The notes beneath the pieces are model-generated. The model did not search any database and was not told the origin of the DNA. It was given only the letters and a program-made list of their open reading frames with translations. 64,000 bases of DNA from Atlantibacter sp032062175 (GTDB taxonomy: Bacteria; Pseudomonadota; Gammaproteobacteria; Enterobacterales; Enterobacteriaceae), in NCBI RefSeq assembly GCF_032062175.1, contig NZ_DAMBQK010000005.1:1-64000 (forward strand), written 5' to 3'. Position 1 is the first letter of the stretch. Each line of letters begins with the position of its first letter. Made by a program: the position numbers and the translations under genes. Below, in pieces: positions 35,256-44,274 of the stretch.

Positions 35256-37277
35256 ATGAGTAAACCGTTCAAACTCAATTCCGCTTTTACGCCCTCCGGT
35301 GACCAACCCGAGGCGATCCGCCGTCTGAAAGAGGGGCTTGAGGATGGCCTTGCCCATCAAACGCTGCTGGGGGTTACCGGCTCGGGGAAAACGTTCACCG
35401 TGGCGAATGTCATTGCCGATTTGCAGCGCCCAACCATGGTGCTGGCGCCCAACAAAACGCTGGCGGCACAGCTGTATGGCGAGATGAAAGAGTTCTTCCC
35501 GGATAACGCCGTAGAGTATTTCGTCTCGTACTACGATTACTACCAGCCTGAAGCCTACGTGCCGAGCTCAGACACCTTTATCGAGAAAGACGCCTCGGTG
35601 AACGAACACATTGAGCAGATGCGTTTATCCGCCACCAAAGCGCTATTAGAGCGCCGGGACGTGGTGGTGGTGGCATCGGTGTCCGCTATTTACGGTCTGG
35701 GCGACCCGGATCTGTATCTCAAGATGATGCTGCACCTCACCAACGGCATGATTATCGACCAGCGCGCCATTCTGCGCCGCCTGGCGGAGTTGCAGTACAC
35801 CCGCAACGATCAGGCGTTCCAGCGCGGCACCTTCCGGGTGCGCGGCGAAGTGATCGACATCTTCCCGGCAGAATCGGATGACGTGGCGCTGCGCGTGGAG
35901 CTGTTCGATGAAGAAGTCGAGCGCCTGTCGCTGTTCGATCCGCTTACCGGCCAGGTTGAAGGGGTGATCCCACGTTTTACTATCTACCCGAAAACCCACT
36001 ACGTGACGCCGCGCGAGCGCATTGTGCAGGCGATGGAAGAGATCAAAGTGGAACTGGCCGATCGCCGCAAGGTGCTGCTGGCCAACAATAAGCTGCTGGA
36101 AGAGCAGCGCCTGACCCAGCGTACCCAGTTCGATTTAGAGATGATGAACGAGCTGGGCTACTGCTCCGGCATCGAGAACTACTCGCGCTATCTGTCCGGG
36201 CGCGGTCCGGGCGAAGCGCCGCCGACCCTGTTTGACTACCTGCCTGCCGACGGCCTGCTGGTGGTGGACGAATCCCACGTCACTATTCCGCAAATCGGCG
36301 GGATGTACCGTGGCGACCGGGCGCGTAAAGAAACTCTGGTGGAGTACGGCTTCCGACTGCCGTCAGCGCTGGATAACCGCCCGATGAAGTTTGAAGAATT
36401 CGAAGCGCTGGCCCCGCAAACTATCTATGTCTCGGCCACGCCGGGCAATTATGAACTGGAAAAATCCGGTAGCGAGATTATTGACCAGGTGGTGCGCCCG
36501 ACCGGGCTCCTCGATCCGGTTATCGAAGTGCGTCCGGTGGCGACCCAGGTGGACGATCTGCTGTCGGAAATCCGCAAGCGCGCCGCCATCAACGAGCGCG
36601 TACTGGTCACCACGCTGACTAAACGCATGGCGGAAGACCTTACCGAGTATCTCGAAGAGCACGGCGAGAAGGTGCGTTATCTGCACTCGGATATTGATAC
36701 CGTGGAGCGTATGGAAATCATCCGCGACCTGCGTCTGGGCGAGTTTGACGTGCTGGTGGGCATCAACTTACTGCGTGAGGGCCTGGATATGCCGGAAGTG
36801 TCGCTGGTGGCGATTCTGGATGCCGATAAAGAGGGCTTCCTGCGTTCCGAGCGTTCGCTTATCCAGACCATTGGCCGCGCGGCGCGTAACGTTAACGGCA
36901 AGGCGATCCTGTACGGCGACAAGATCACCCCGTCAATGGCGAAAGCCATTGGCGAGACTGAGCGCCGTCGCGAGAAGCAGCAACGCTATAACGAAGAAAA
37001 TGGCATTGTGCCGCAGGGGCTTAACAAGAAGGTGGTGGATATTCTGTCTCTGGGCAGCGGTCTCGCCAAAACCCGTAGTAAAGGGCGTGGTAAAACCCGC
37101 AGTGCTGCTGAGGTTGAAGCCGCGGAACTGGCGCTTACGCCAAAAGCGCTCCAGCAGAAAATCCATCAGCTGGAAGCACAGATGCTGCAACATGCGCAGA
37201 ATCTGGAGTTCGAAGAGGCTGCCGCAATCCGCGACCAGTTGCATCAGCTGCGCGAACTGTTTATCGCTGCCTCCTGA
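35256..37277 (+). CDS. uvrB: UvrABC excision nuclease subunit UvrB
   Basis: 673 aa, identical in length to E. coli. It verifies damage in nucleotide excision repair and recruits UvrC. Walker A GVTGSGKTFT is at 39-48, the damage-gripping beta-hairpin YYDYYQPEAYVP near 92-103, the DEAD-like VVDESHVT near 337, and a C-terminal UVR coiled coil (FEEAAAIRDQLHQL) near 650. It is SOS-controlled through the LexA box. Confidence 0.98.
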   Translation: MSKPFKLNSAFTPSGDQPEAIRRLKEGLEDGLAHQTLLGVTGSGKTFTVANVIADLQRPTMVLAPNKTLAAQLYGEMKEFFPDNAVEYFVSYYDYYQPEAYVPSSDTFIEKDASVNEHIEQMRLSATKALLERRDVVVVASVSAIYGLGDPDLYLKMMLHLTNGMIIDQRAILRRLAELQYTRNDQAFQRGTFRVRGEVIDIFPAESDDVALRVELFDEEVERLSLFDPLTGQVEGVIPRFTIYPKTHYVTPRERIVQAMEEIKVELADRRKVLLANNKLLEEQRLTQRTQFDLEMMNELGYCSGIENYSRYLSGRGPGEAPPTLFDYLPADGLLVVDESHVTIPQIGGMYRGDRARKETLVEYGFRLPSALDNRPMKFEEFEALAPQTIYVSATPGNYELEKSGSEIIDQVVRPTGLLDPVIEVRPVATQVDDLLSEIRKRAAINERVLVTTLTKRMAEDLTEYLEEHGEKVRYLHSDIDTVERMEIIRDLRLGEFDVLVGINLLREGLDMPEVSLVAILDADKEGFLRSERSLIQTIGRAARNVNGKAILYGDKITPSMAKAIGETERRREKQQRYNEENGIVPQGLNKKVVDILSLGSGLAKTRSKGRGKTRSAAEVEAAELALTPKALQQKIHQLEAQMLQHAQNLEFEEAAAIRDQLHQLRELFIAAS

Positions 37278-37285
37278 TACGCCGG

Positions 37286-38194
37286 TTATCCCATCTTCTG
37301 GACCACTTTATCCAGTGCCGCCCGCAGCAAATGCCTGTCGTGGCGGTAGGGGATATCTTCCGCTTCCAGCGGCTCCTGAATAATCACCTTCTCTGTTAGC
37401 CCGGAAATATCGACTTTCGGGCCGACCACCACCGCATCCACCAGTGGTTTCCCGACGTAGCGTTCCATAATGGCCAATTTTTCTGGTATCGACAGTTGCG
37501 CAGCGGGAACGCTCAGTTCACGGGCTAAATTGCCGATATACACCACCGGGGCGGGGGTGCGTCTCAGCGCCTGGGCGAGATCGGGCAGTAACAGCAGCGG
37601 CATCAGGCTGGTGTAAAAGCTGCCGGGCCCCATCAGGATCAAATCCGCTTCACCAATCGCCTGTAACGCTTCGCGGGTTGCCGGGGCGTTGGGGTAGAGC
37701 GACAGTTGCTGCGGCGGCTCGCGCAGTTGATCAATATTCACTTCACCATAAACATCATGCCCATCGGCGTCGGTCGCCATTAAATCCACCGGTTGCTCAG
37801 ACATGGGGATTAAAAACGCGTCTACTTTCAGCAGGTTTCTTATTAAATTAATCGCTTCTAAGGGCCTGACGCTTAAGTGATCTAACGCCTTTAACATCAG
37901 ATTTCCGAGGTTATGACCGGATAATTCACCGTTACCGCCAAAACGGTACTCAAACATTGCGGAAGCAACGCTCGGCTCGGTAATTAACTGGTTTAAACAG
38001 TTACGCATATCGCCCCAGGCTATACCCCCTTCGGAGCGGCGGATACGGCCGGTCGATCCCCCGTTATCGGTAGTGGTGACGATGCCGGTCAGGCGTGAAC
38101 CCAGGGAGGAGAGCGAAGACATCACACGGCCTAAACCATGCCCGCCGCCGAGCGCCACCACCCGGTCCAAATCCGCTAAGGTGCGATTACGCAT
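37286..38194 (-). CDS. ybhK: YvcK/CofD-like protein YbhK (gluconeogenesis-factor family)
   Basis: 302 aa, as in E. coli YbhK. The N-terminal ALGGGHGLGRV nucleotide loop (14-24) and TDNGGSTGRIRR are CofD-like marks. In Bacillus the homologue YvcK binds UDP-sugars and is needed for growth on gluconeogenic carbon and cell-wall control; the enterobacterial role is unclear. It converges on uvrB with an 8-bp gap. Confidence 0.9.
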   Translation of the reverse strand: MRNRTLADLDRVVALGGGHGLGRVMSSLSSLGSRLTGIVTTTDNGGSTGRIRRSEGGIAWGDMRNCLNQLITEPSVASAMFEYRFGGNGELSGHNLGNLMLKALDHLSVRPLEAINLIRNLLKVDAFLIPMSEQPVDLMATDADGHDVYGEVNIDQLREPPQQLSLYPNAPATREALQAIGEADLILMGPGSFYTSLMPLLLLPDLAQALRRTPAPVVYIGNLARELSVPAAQLSIPEKLAIMERYVGKPLVDAVVVGPKVDISGLTEKVIIQEPLEAEDIPYRHDRHLLRAALDKVVQKMG

Positions 38195-38329
38195 AGATGT
38201 TCCTTCATTCTGTTGATAAGCAATACGTTAGCTCAATCCATAAAAAAGACGAACCTTGCGGATTAAAATGATGCATGTCAAAACAAAACCGTCAGTTTTA
38301 CGTATTCTGTAACGAAATCGCAGAATAAC

Positions 38330-38358
38330 ATCGTTATATACAATTTTATACAGCGAAA
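38330..38358. promoter_or_regulatory. ModE box upstream of moaA
   Basis: ATCGTTATATAC and, inverted, TTCGCTGTATAA form an imperfect dyad like the ModE operator before modA. ModE-Mo activates moaA in E. coli from this position. Confidence 0.7.
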
Positions 38359-38426
38359 TTGAACATGGCAGGGGCGTTTAATCCACGCTACTATGCCATT
38401 AACCCGCTTCATAATGTGAAGCATAC

Positions 38427-38530
38427 ACTCAAGCCTCTTTGCCTACGTCGATGATAGGGCAGTTTGGCCGTGACAAACGTCACCAGGGTGCAGAAAGAAA
38501 TGCCTGCATCTCCCGTATCTGGAAAGGTGT
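38427..38530 (+). ncRNA. Molybdenum cofactor (Moco) riboswitch in the moaA leader
   Basis: The leader reads CTCAAGCCTCTTTGCCTACG.., GGCAGTTTGGCCGTGACAAA, CACCAGGGTGCAGAAAGAAA and TGCCTGCATCTCCCG up to GGAAAGGTGTAC just before the moaA ATG. These blocks match the conserved moco RNA motif upstream of E. coli moaA, which lowers MoaA translation when Moco is present. Confidence 0.85.
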
Positions 38531-38532
38531 AC

Positions 38533-39522
38533 ATGGTCTCTCAACTTACCGATGCCTTCGCGCGTAAGTTTTTTTACTTACGTTTGTCGATTACCGATGT
38601 GTGTAACTTCCGTTGCACCTACTGCCTGCCGGATGGCTACAAACCTGCCGGGCACACCAATAAAAGCTTCCTCAGCGTGGAAGAGATCCGCCGCGTGGCG
38701 CGCGCGTTCGCCAATATGGGCACCGAGAAAGTGCGCCTGACCGGCGGTGAACCGTCTTTACGCCGCGACTTCACTGACATCATCGCCGCTATCCGTGAAA
38801 ACGATAATATTCGCCAGATTGCCGTGACCACTAACGGCTACCGGTTAGCGCGCGACGTCGTCGCCTGGCGCGATGCCGGGCTAACGGCAATCAACGTCAG
38901 CGTAGACAGCCTTGACGCGCGCCAGTTTCATGCCATCACCGGCCAGGATAAATTCCATCAGGTGATGGAAGGCATCGACGCCGCCTTTGACGCGGGTTTC
39001 AGCAAAGTTAAAGTGAATACCGTGCTGATGCGCGACGTAAATCACCATCAGCTCGACACCTTCCTCAACTGGATCCAACCGCGCCCCATCCAATTACGCT
39101 TTATCGAGCTGATGGAAACCGGCGAGGGCAGCGACCTGTTCAGAAAACACCATATCTCCGGCATGACGTTGCGCGAAGAGCTGTTAAAACGCGGTTGGAT
39201 CCACCAGATCCGCCAGCGCAGCGACGGCCCGGCCCAGGTGTTCTGCCACCCGGATTACGCGGGCGAAATTGGCCTGATCATGCCCTACGAGAAAGATTTC
39301 TGCGCCAGTTGCAACCGGCTGCGCGTCTCGTCGCTGGGTAAACTGCACTTATGCCTGTTTGGCGAAGGCGGCGTGGATCTGCGTGATTTGCTGGAAGAAG
39401 ATAACCAGCAGGCGGCGCTGGAAGCCCGTATCGCCGAGGCGCTGCACCATAAAAAACAGACGCATTTCCTGCATCAGGGAAATACCGGGATCACTCAGAA
39501 TCTGTCATATATCGGCGGCTAA
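38533..39522 (+). CDS. moaA: GTP 3',8-cyclase MoaA
   Basis: 329 aa radical SAM enzyme starting molybdopterin synthesis from GTP. The N-terminal cluster cysteines are Cys24, Cys28 and Cys31 (CNFRCTYC); the C-terminal cluster lies in FCASCNRLRV..LCLF. The start at 38533 (MVSQLTDAF) aligns with E. coli; the longer frame from 38464 runs through the riboswitch. First of moaABCDE. Confidence 0.97.
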   Translation: MVSQLTDAFARKFFYLRLSITDVCNFRCTYCLPDGYKPAGHTNKSFLSVEEIRRVARAFANMGTEKVRLTGGEPSLRRDFTDIIAAIRENDNIRQIAVTTNGYRLARDVVAWRDAGLTAINVSVDSLDARQFHAITGQDKFHQVMEGIDAAFDAGFSKVKVNTVLMRDVNHHQLDTFLNWIQPRPIQLRFIELMETGEGSDLFRKHHISGMTLREELLKRGWIHQIRQRSDGPAQVFCHPDYAGEIGLIMPYEKDFCASCNRLRVSSLGKLHLCLFGEGGVDLRDLLEEDNQQAALEARIAEALHHKKQTHFLHQGNTGITQNLSYIGG

Positions 39523-39543
39523 GCCGGTCTTCAGGAGAACACT

Positions 39544-40056
39544 ATGAGCCAGGTGAGCGCAGAATTCATTGCGACGCGTATCGCTATTCTTACCGTTTCC
39601 AGCCGTCGCGGCGAAGAGGACGATACTTCGGGCCACTATTTACGCGATGCGGCACACGATGCCGGGCACCATATCGTGGATAAAGCGATTGTTAAAGAGA
39701 ACCGCTACGCCATCAGAGCCCAGGTTTCCACCTGGATTGCCGATGACAATGTGCAGGTGGTGCTGATTAATGGTGGTACCGGTTTTACCGACGGCGACCA
39801 GGTGCCGGAAGCGCTGCTGCCGCTGTTCGATCGCGAAGTGGAAGGCTATGGCGAACTGTTCCGGATGCTCTCCTTTGAAGAGATCGGCACTGCGATGATG
39901 CAGTCCCGCGCGGTGGCGGGCATCGCCAACCGCACCCTGATTTTCGCGATGCCGGGTTCAACGCGCGCCTGCCAGACCGCCTGGGAACATATTATCTCCG
40001 GCCAACTGGACGCCCGTAACCGCCCCTGCAACTTCCACCCTCATTTGAAGAAATAA
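39544..40056 (+). CDS. moaB: Molybdopterin adenylyltransferase-like protein MoaB
   Basis: 170 aa MogA/MoaB-fold protein. INGGTGFTDGDQVPEALLPL and SRAVAGIANRTLIFAMPGS are the typical pterin-binding segments. In archaea MoaB adenylylates molybdopterin; E. coli MoaB seems redundant with MogA. AGGAGAAC precedes the ATG. Confidence 0.95.
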   Translation: MSQVSAEFIATRIAILTVSSRRGEEDDTSGHYLRDAAHDAGHHIVDKAIVKENRYAIRAQVSTWIADDNVQVVLINGGTGFTDGDQVPEALLPLFDREVEGYGELFRMLSFEEIGTAMMQSRAVAGIANRTLIFAMPGSTRACQTAWEHIISGQLDARNRPCNFHPHLKK

Positions 40057-40058
40057 CC

Positions 40059-40538
40059 ATGTCGCAACTTACTCATCTTAACGCCGCTGGCGAAGCCCAT
40101 ATGGTGGATGTTAGCGCCAAAGCGGAAACCGTGCGGGAAGCGCGCGCCGAAGCCTTTGTCACCCTGCGCGCCGACACGCTCGCCATGATCGTCGACGGCA
40201 GCCACCATAAAGGCGATGTGTTCGCCACGGCGCGTATCGCCGGCATTCAGGCCGCGAAACGCACCTGGGAACTGATCCCGCTGTGCCATCCGCTGCTGCT
40301 CAGCAAAGTGGAAGTGCAGCTTGAAGCCGAACCGGAACACAATCGCGTGCGCATCGAAGCGGTGTGCCGCCTGAGCGGCAAAACCGGCGTGGAGATGGAA
40401 GCGCTGACGGCGGCGTCAGTGGCGGCGTTGACCATTTATGACATGTGCAAAGCGGTGCAAAAAGACATGGTAATCGGCCCGGTGCGTTTACTGGCGAAAA
40501 GCGGCGGTAAATCCGGCGATTTCAGCGTGGAGGAGTGA
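40059..40538 (+). CDS. moaC: Cyclic pyranopterin monophosphate synthase MoaC
   Basis: 159 aa. It converts 3',8-cyclo-GTP made by MoaA into cPMP. Active-site motifs: AKTWELIPLCHPL-like KRTWELIPLCHPLLLSK, GKTGVEMEALTA and TIYDMCKAVQKDM. moaD overlaps its end by 4 bp. Confidence 0.96.
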   Translation: MSQLTHLNAAGEAHMVDVSAKAETVREARAEAFVTLRADTLAMIVDGSHHKGDVFATARIAGIQAAKRTWELIPLCHPLLLSKVEVQLEAEPEHNRVRIEAVCRLSGKTGVEMEALTAASVAALTIYDMCKAVQKDMVIGPVRLLAKSGGKSGDFSVEE

Positions 40539-40783
40539 TGATTAACGTTCTGTTTTTTGCTCAGGTGCGGGAACTGGTCGGCTGCGACCGGCTGGAAATC
40601 GCGGAAGCCTTCCCGACGGTGGAATCGCTGCGTCAGCATCTGGAAAGCCGGGGAGAGCGCTGGGAGCTGGCGCTGGAATCCGGCAAACTGCTGGCGGCGG
40701 TGAATCAGACGCTGGTGGCTTTCGACCATCCGCTGAGCGAAGGCGATGAAGTGGCCTTTTTCCCGCCAGTCACCGGAGGCTGA
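40535..40783 (+). CDS. moaD: Molybdopterin synthase sulfur carrier subunit MoaD
   Basis: 82 aa ubiquitin-like protein ending FFPPVTGG. The terminal Gly-Gly is adenylated by MoeB and thiocarboxylated to give sulfur to cPMP. It overlaps moaC (ATGATTAACG) and is followed 1 bp later by moaE, its partner. Confidence 0.95.
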   Translation: MMINVLFFAQVRELVGCDRLEIAEAFPTVESLRQHLESRGERWELALESGKLLAAVNQTLVAFDHPLSEGDEVAFFPPVTGG

Positions 40784-40784
40784 A

Positions 40785-41237
40785 ATGCAGGACACTAAAA
40801 TTCGCGTGGGCCACGAGGGCTTTAACGTTGGCGACGAATACCAGTGGCTGGCGGCCTGTGATGAAGACGGCGCGGTAGTCACCTTTACCGGTAAAGTACG
40901 CAACCATAATCTGGGCGACAGCGTTAGCGCGTTAACCCTCGAACATTATCCGGGCATGACCGAAAAAGCGCTGGCGGAAATCGTCGCAGAAGCCCGTGAG
41001 CGCTGGCCGCTACAGCGCGTCTCGGTTGTCCATCGCATTGGTGAACTGTGGCCCGGCGACGAAATTGTTTTTGTCGGCGTAACGGGCGCGCATCGCAGCC
41101 AGGCCTTTGAGGCGGCGCAATTTATTATGGATTATCTGAAAACACGCGCGCCGTTCTGGAAGCGTGAAGCCACGCCGGAAGGCGACCGCTGGGTAGAATC
41201 CCGCGACAGCGACCATCAGGCGGCGGAGCGCTGGTAA
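40785..41237 (+). CDS. moaE: Molybdopterin synthase catalytic subunit MoaE
   Basis: 150 aa. With MoaD it adds two sulfurs to cPMP to form molybdopterin. GAVVTFTGKVRNHNLGDSV, HRIGELWPGDE and the active-site KTRAPFWKRE lysines are conserved. The ATG at 40785 gives the E. coli length; the frame from 40746 lies within moaD. Confidence 0.96.
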   Translation: MQDTKIRVGHEGFNVGDEYQWLAACDEDGAVVTFTGKVRNHNLGDSVSALTLEHYPGMTEKALAEIVAEARERWPLQRVSVVHRIGELWPGDEIVFVGVTGAHRSQAFEAAQFIMDYLKTRAPFWKREATPEGDRWVESRDSDHQAAERW

Positions 41238-41295
41238 GACGGTTTTTCCAGGATCTGTTACCCTTTAGGTAAGGTACTTAGCCAAAGGAGGCATC

Positions 41296-42006
41296 ATGGA
41301 TAGATTTGAACGTCCCGAACAAACCATCGTTCAACAGACCCGCACAGGGTTACAAACTTTTATGGCCCAGGTTTATGGTTGGATGACCTGCGGCCTGTTA
41401 CTGACCGCATTTATCGCCTGGTACGCCGCCAACACGCCTGCGGTAATGATGTTTGTGTTTCAAAGCCAGATTACCTTTTTTGGTTTGATCATCGCCCAGC
41501 TCGCGCTGGTGTTTATCCTGTCGGGTTTAGTGCATAAGATGAGCGGCGCGCTGGCGACTACGCTGTTTATGCTCTATTCGGCGCTCACCGGCCTGACGAT
41601 GGCGAGTATCTTCCTGGTCTACACTTCCAGCTCCATTGCCAGCACTTTTGTGGTGGCAGGCGGGATGTTTGGCGTGATGAGTCTGTATGGCTACACCACC
41701 AAACGCGACCTGAGCGGTTTCGGCAATATGCTGTTTATGGCGCTGATCGGGATTATTATTGCCTCGCTGGTTAACTTCTGGTTGAAGAGCGAAGCGCTGA
41801 TGTGGGTAGTGACCTATATCGGTGTGATCGTGTTTGTCGGGCTGACGGCATATGATACCCAGAAGCTGAAAAACATCGGCCAGCAAATTGACATATCCCA
41901 TCGCGAGAATCTGCGCAAATATTCAATTCTCGGCGCGCTGACGTTGTATCTGGACTTTATTAACCTGTTCCTGATGCTGCTGCGTATCTTTGGCAACCGG
42001 CGCTAA
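41296..42006 (+). CDS. ybhL: Bax inhibitor-1 family membrane protein YbhL
   Basis: 236 aa with seven hydrophobic helices, of the BI-1/YccA family. AYDTQKLKNIGQQ near residue 183 is the family's conserved Asp segment linked to calcium leak in other members. The role in enterobacteria is not settled. AAAGGAGG precedes the ATG. The K-12 neighbour ybhM is absent here. Confidence 0.92.
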   Translation: MDRFERPEQTIVQQTRTGLQTFMAQVYGWMTCGLLLTAFIAWYAANTPAVMMFVFQSQITFFGLIIAQLALVFILSGLVHKMSGALATTLFMLYSALTGLTMASIFLVYTSSSIASTFVVAGGMFGVMSLYGYTTKRDLSGFGNMLFMALIGIIIASLVNFWLKSEALMWVVTYIGVIVFVGLTAYDTQKLKNIGQQIDISHRENLRKYSILGALTLYLDFINLFLMLLRIFGNRR

Positions 42007-42012
42007 ACTTAT

Positions 42013-42054
42013 AAAAAAAACCGCATCGGCTCTCAACCTGATGCGGTTTTTTTT
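42013..42054. terminator. Bidirectional terminator between ybhL and ybhN
   Basis: AAAAAACCGCATC..GATGCGGTTTTTTTT, with A and T tracts on both sides for the convergent genes. Confidence 0.88.
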
Positions 42055-42066
42055 ATTCTCGTACTG

Positions 42067-43032
42067 TCAACTCGTCCCCATCTTCTGCTCATTCTTCGCG
42101 CGTAATTTCTTAGCGCGGCTCTCCAGCCACAGATAGCAAATCAGCGCCAGCAGTAGCGGGATAAAGAAATAGAGCACACGATAGGCCAGCAGGGCGGCGA
42201 TGATTTTCCCCTGGCTGGTGTGTTCCCCCGCCAGCAGCGCGATAAATACCGCTTCCAGAACGCCAATCCCCGCAGGAATGTGGACAATCGCCCCGGCAAT
42301 ACTGCTCACCAGCAACACGCCCAGCACGAAGAAATAATTCACGTCCTGGCCGAGCAGGATCCAGATAATCGCCCCCATCGCCATCCAGTTCAGGCTGGAA
42401 ATCCCCATTTGCATCAGCGCGAAACGCCAGCCGGGCAGCACCAGTTTCTGGCCTTTAATGGTGACATGACGGCGTTTAGCGAAGGCGCAGGCCCAGAGAT
42501 AGACCGCGCTCAGCACCAGCAGCACCGCGCCGATAATACGCAGCGTGCTGTCTTCGATATACCAGTGCGAGGGCAGTTCCACCACGCCAAAGCTGAAAAT
42601 CACCCCGCCGAGGAGCACATAGCCCAGCCAGTTGGTGGTAATGCTCAGGGAAAAGATGCGCGTGATAGTGGCGCTGGGCAGCCCTAACCGGGAATAGAGC
42701 CGGTAACGCATCCCGATGCCGCCCACCCAGGTGCTGAGCGTCAGGTTAAAGGCATAGCAGATAAACGACACCAGCATCACCTGGCGCTTCGCCAGCTTAT
42801 GCCCGCAGTAAAGCCGCCCAAGCAGATCATAGCAGCCGTAAACCAGATAGCTGACAATCACCAGCGCCAGCGCGGTCAGCAGCGCGGTGTGGTTATAGTT
42901 GCGGATGACTTTCCACACTTCCTCCCAGTCGACATTGCGCGCATACACCACCAGCAGCACCGCGACCGCAATAAAGAAAACCCAGGTGAGGATCTTTTTG
43001 GCTTTACGCCACTTCGGATGAGATTTCGCCAT
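42067..43032 (-). CDS. ybhN: UPF0104/LPG-synthase-TM-type membrane protein YbhN
   Basis: 321 aa with about eight TM helices. Motifs GGIGMRYRLYSRLG and HIPAGIGVLEAVF are typical of the MprF-like flippase/synthase membrane domain. Encoded in an operon behind ybhP and clsB; work in E. coli links ybhN to cardiolipin transport, so a lipid role fits its neighbours. Charged termini face the cytoplasm. Confidence 0.9.
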   Translation of the reverse strand: MAKSHPKWRKAKKILTWVFFIAVAVLLVVYARNVDWEEVWKVIRNYNHTALLTALALVIVSYLVYGCYDLLGRLYCGHKLAKRQVMLVSFICYAFNLTLSTWVGGIGMRYRLYSRLGLPSATITRIFSLSITTNWLGYVLLGGVIFSFGVVELPSHWYIEDSTLRIIGAVLLVLSAVYLWACAFAKRRHVTIKGQKLVLPGWRFALMQMGISSLNWMAMGAIIWILLGQDVNYFFVLGVLLVSSIAGAIVHIPAGIGVLEAVFIALLAGEHTSQGKIIAALLAYRVLYFFIPLLLALICYLWLESRAKKLRAKNEQKMGTS

Positions 43033-43041
43033 GTTGTGTCC

Positions 43042-44274
43042 TTAAGCCTTATCCGTGGTTTCAACCCGATCCTGGGTTTCAATTTCGGGCTGTACGGGCG
43101 GCTTTACCTGGGAAAGCCGCGGAGTATGCGCGGGCAACCAGCCCACCAGCGCAGGGAAATGACGCAGGAAGTGGAACGCCAGCACGCTCTTGGTCAGGTT
43201 CCACCAGGTGCGTTTCGGCACCATCGTTTCATCAACCTGGCGGCACTCTTCGGTGATCAAGCGGGTGAGGTTTTCATACAGTGTCTGGTTGAAATTGCGG
43301 TCGTGAATTAACACGTTGGCTTCCAGATTCAGCGACAGGCTCAGCGGATCGAGGTTGCTGGAGCCCACTGTCGCCCAGTGGTCGTCCATCACCGCCACTT
43401 TGCCGTGTAGCGGGCGCGTCAGGTATTCGTACACCTCCACGCCGCCTTTTAGCAGATAGTTGTACAGCAGCCGCGCGCCGACCCGCACAATCGGCATATC
43501 CGGTTCGCCCTGTACGATTAAACGCACCTTCACGCCGCGCCGCGCCGCATTACGCATGGCGTGCAGCAGCCGGTAGCCGGGGAAAAAGTAGGCGTTGGCG
43601 ATAATCACTTCCTGACGGGCATTGGCCAGCATTTTCAGGTAATGGCGTTCAATATCATCGCGGTGCTCTTCGTTATCGCGCCAGATAAACAGGGCCTGTG
43701 CTTCACCCGGCGTGGCGTTATCGCTGGCACGGGTGCGTCGACGCCACCAGCGGCGCGGCGTTTCATTTTCCGGCAGATTAGATATGACAAACTGGCGAAT
43801 ATCCTCTACCACGGGCCCTTCGATACGCACCGAATAGTCCTGTTTGGCTTCCGGGCCGTAGTCGATCATGTGTTCAGCGGAGTAGTTGATCCCGCCGACA
43901 AAGGCGATGCGATCGTCGATCAGCACGATCTTGCGGTGCATCCGGCGGAACAAATTGGTGCGCATCCCGAAAATCTTCGGGCGCGGATCGTAATAGCGGA
44001 AGATCACGCCCGCCGTAGTCAGTTCGGTAACAAACTCATCGCTCAGATCCGGCGAACCGTAGCCATCAAGCAGCACTTCCACGTTAACGCCGCGCGTTGC
44101 CGCCGCCAGTATCGCGCGGTGTAATTGTCGCCCGACGTTGTCTTCGAACCAGATAAAAGTCTCTAAGTAAACCTTATGCTGCGCCTCTTCGATGGCGCTA
44201 AACACAGCGGGGAAAAACATGTCGCCGTTTTCCAGTAACTCAATCTGATTACCATCACGCCAGTTGGTTTTCAT
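43042..44274 (-). CDS. clsB: Cardiolipin synthase B (ClsB, YbhO)
   Basis: 410 aa phospholipase-D family enzyme. Two HKD motifs are present: HRKIVLIDDRIAFVGG (about 113) and HGKVAVMDDHWATVGSSN (about 292). It makes cardiolipin from phosphatidylglycerol and can also make PG. The start at 44274 overlaps the ybhP stop (ATGA); the longer frame to 44322 is inside ybhP. Confidence 0.95.
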   Translation of the reverse strand: MKTNWRDGNQIELLENGDMFFPAVFSAIEEAQHKVYLETFIWFEDNVGRQLHRAILAAATRGVNVEVLLDGYGSPDLSDEFVTELTTAGVIFRYYDPRPKIFGMRTNLFRRMHRKIVLIDDRIAFVGGINYSAEHMIDYGPEAKQDYSVRIEGPVVEDIRQFVISNLPENETPRRWWRRRTRASDNATPGEAQALFIWRDNEEHRDDIERHYLKMLANARQEVIIANAYFFPGYRLLHAMRNAARRGVKVRLIVQGEPDMPIVRVGARLLYNYLLKGGVEVYEYLTRPLHGKVAVMDDHWATVGSSNLDPLSLSLNLEANVLIHDRNFNQTLYENLTRLITEECRQVDETMVPKRTWWNLTKSVLAFHFLRHFPALVGWLPAHTPRLSQVKPPVQPEIETQDRVETTDKA

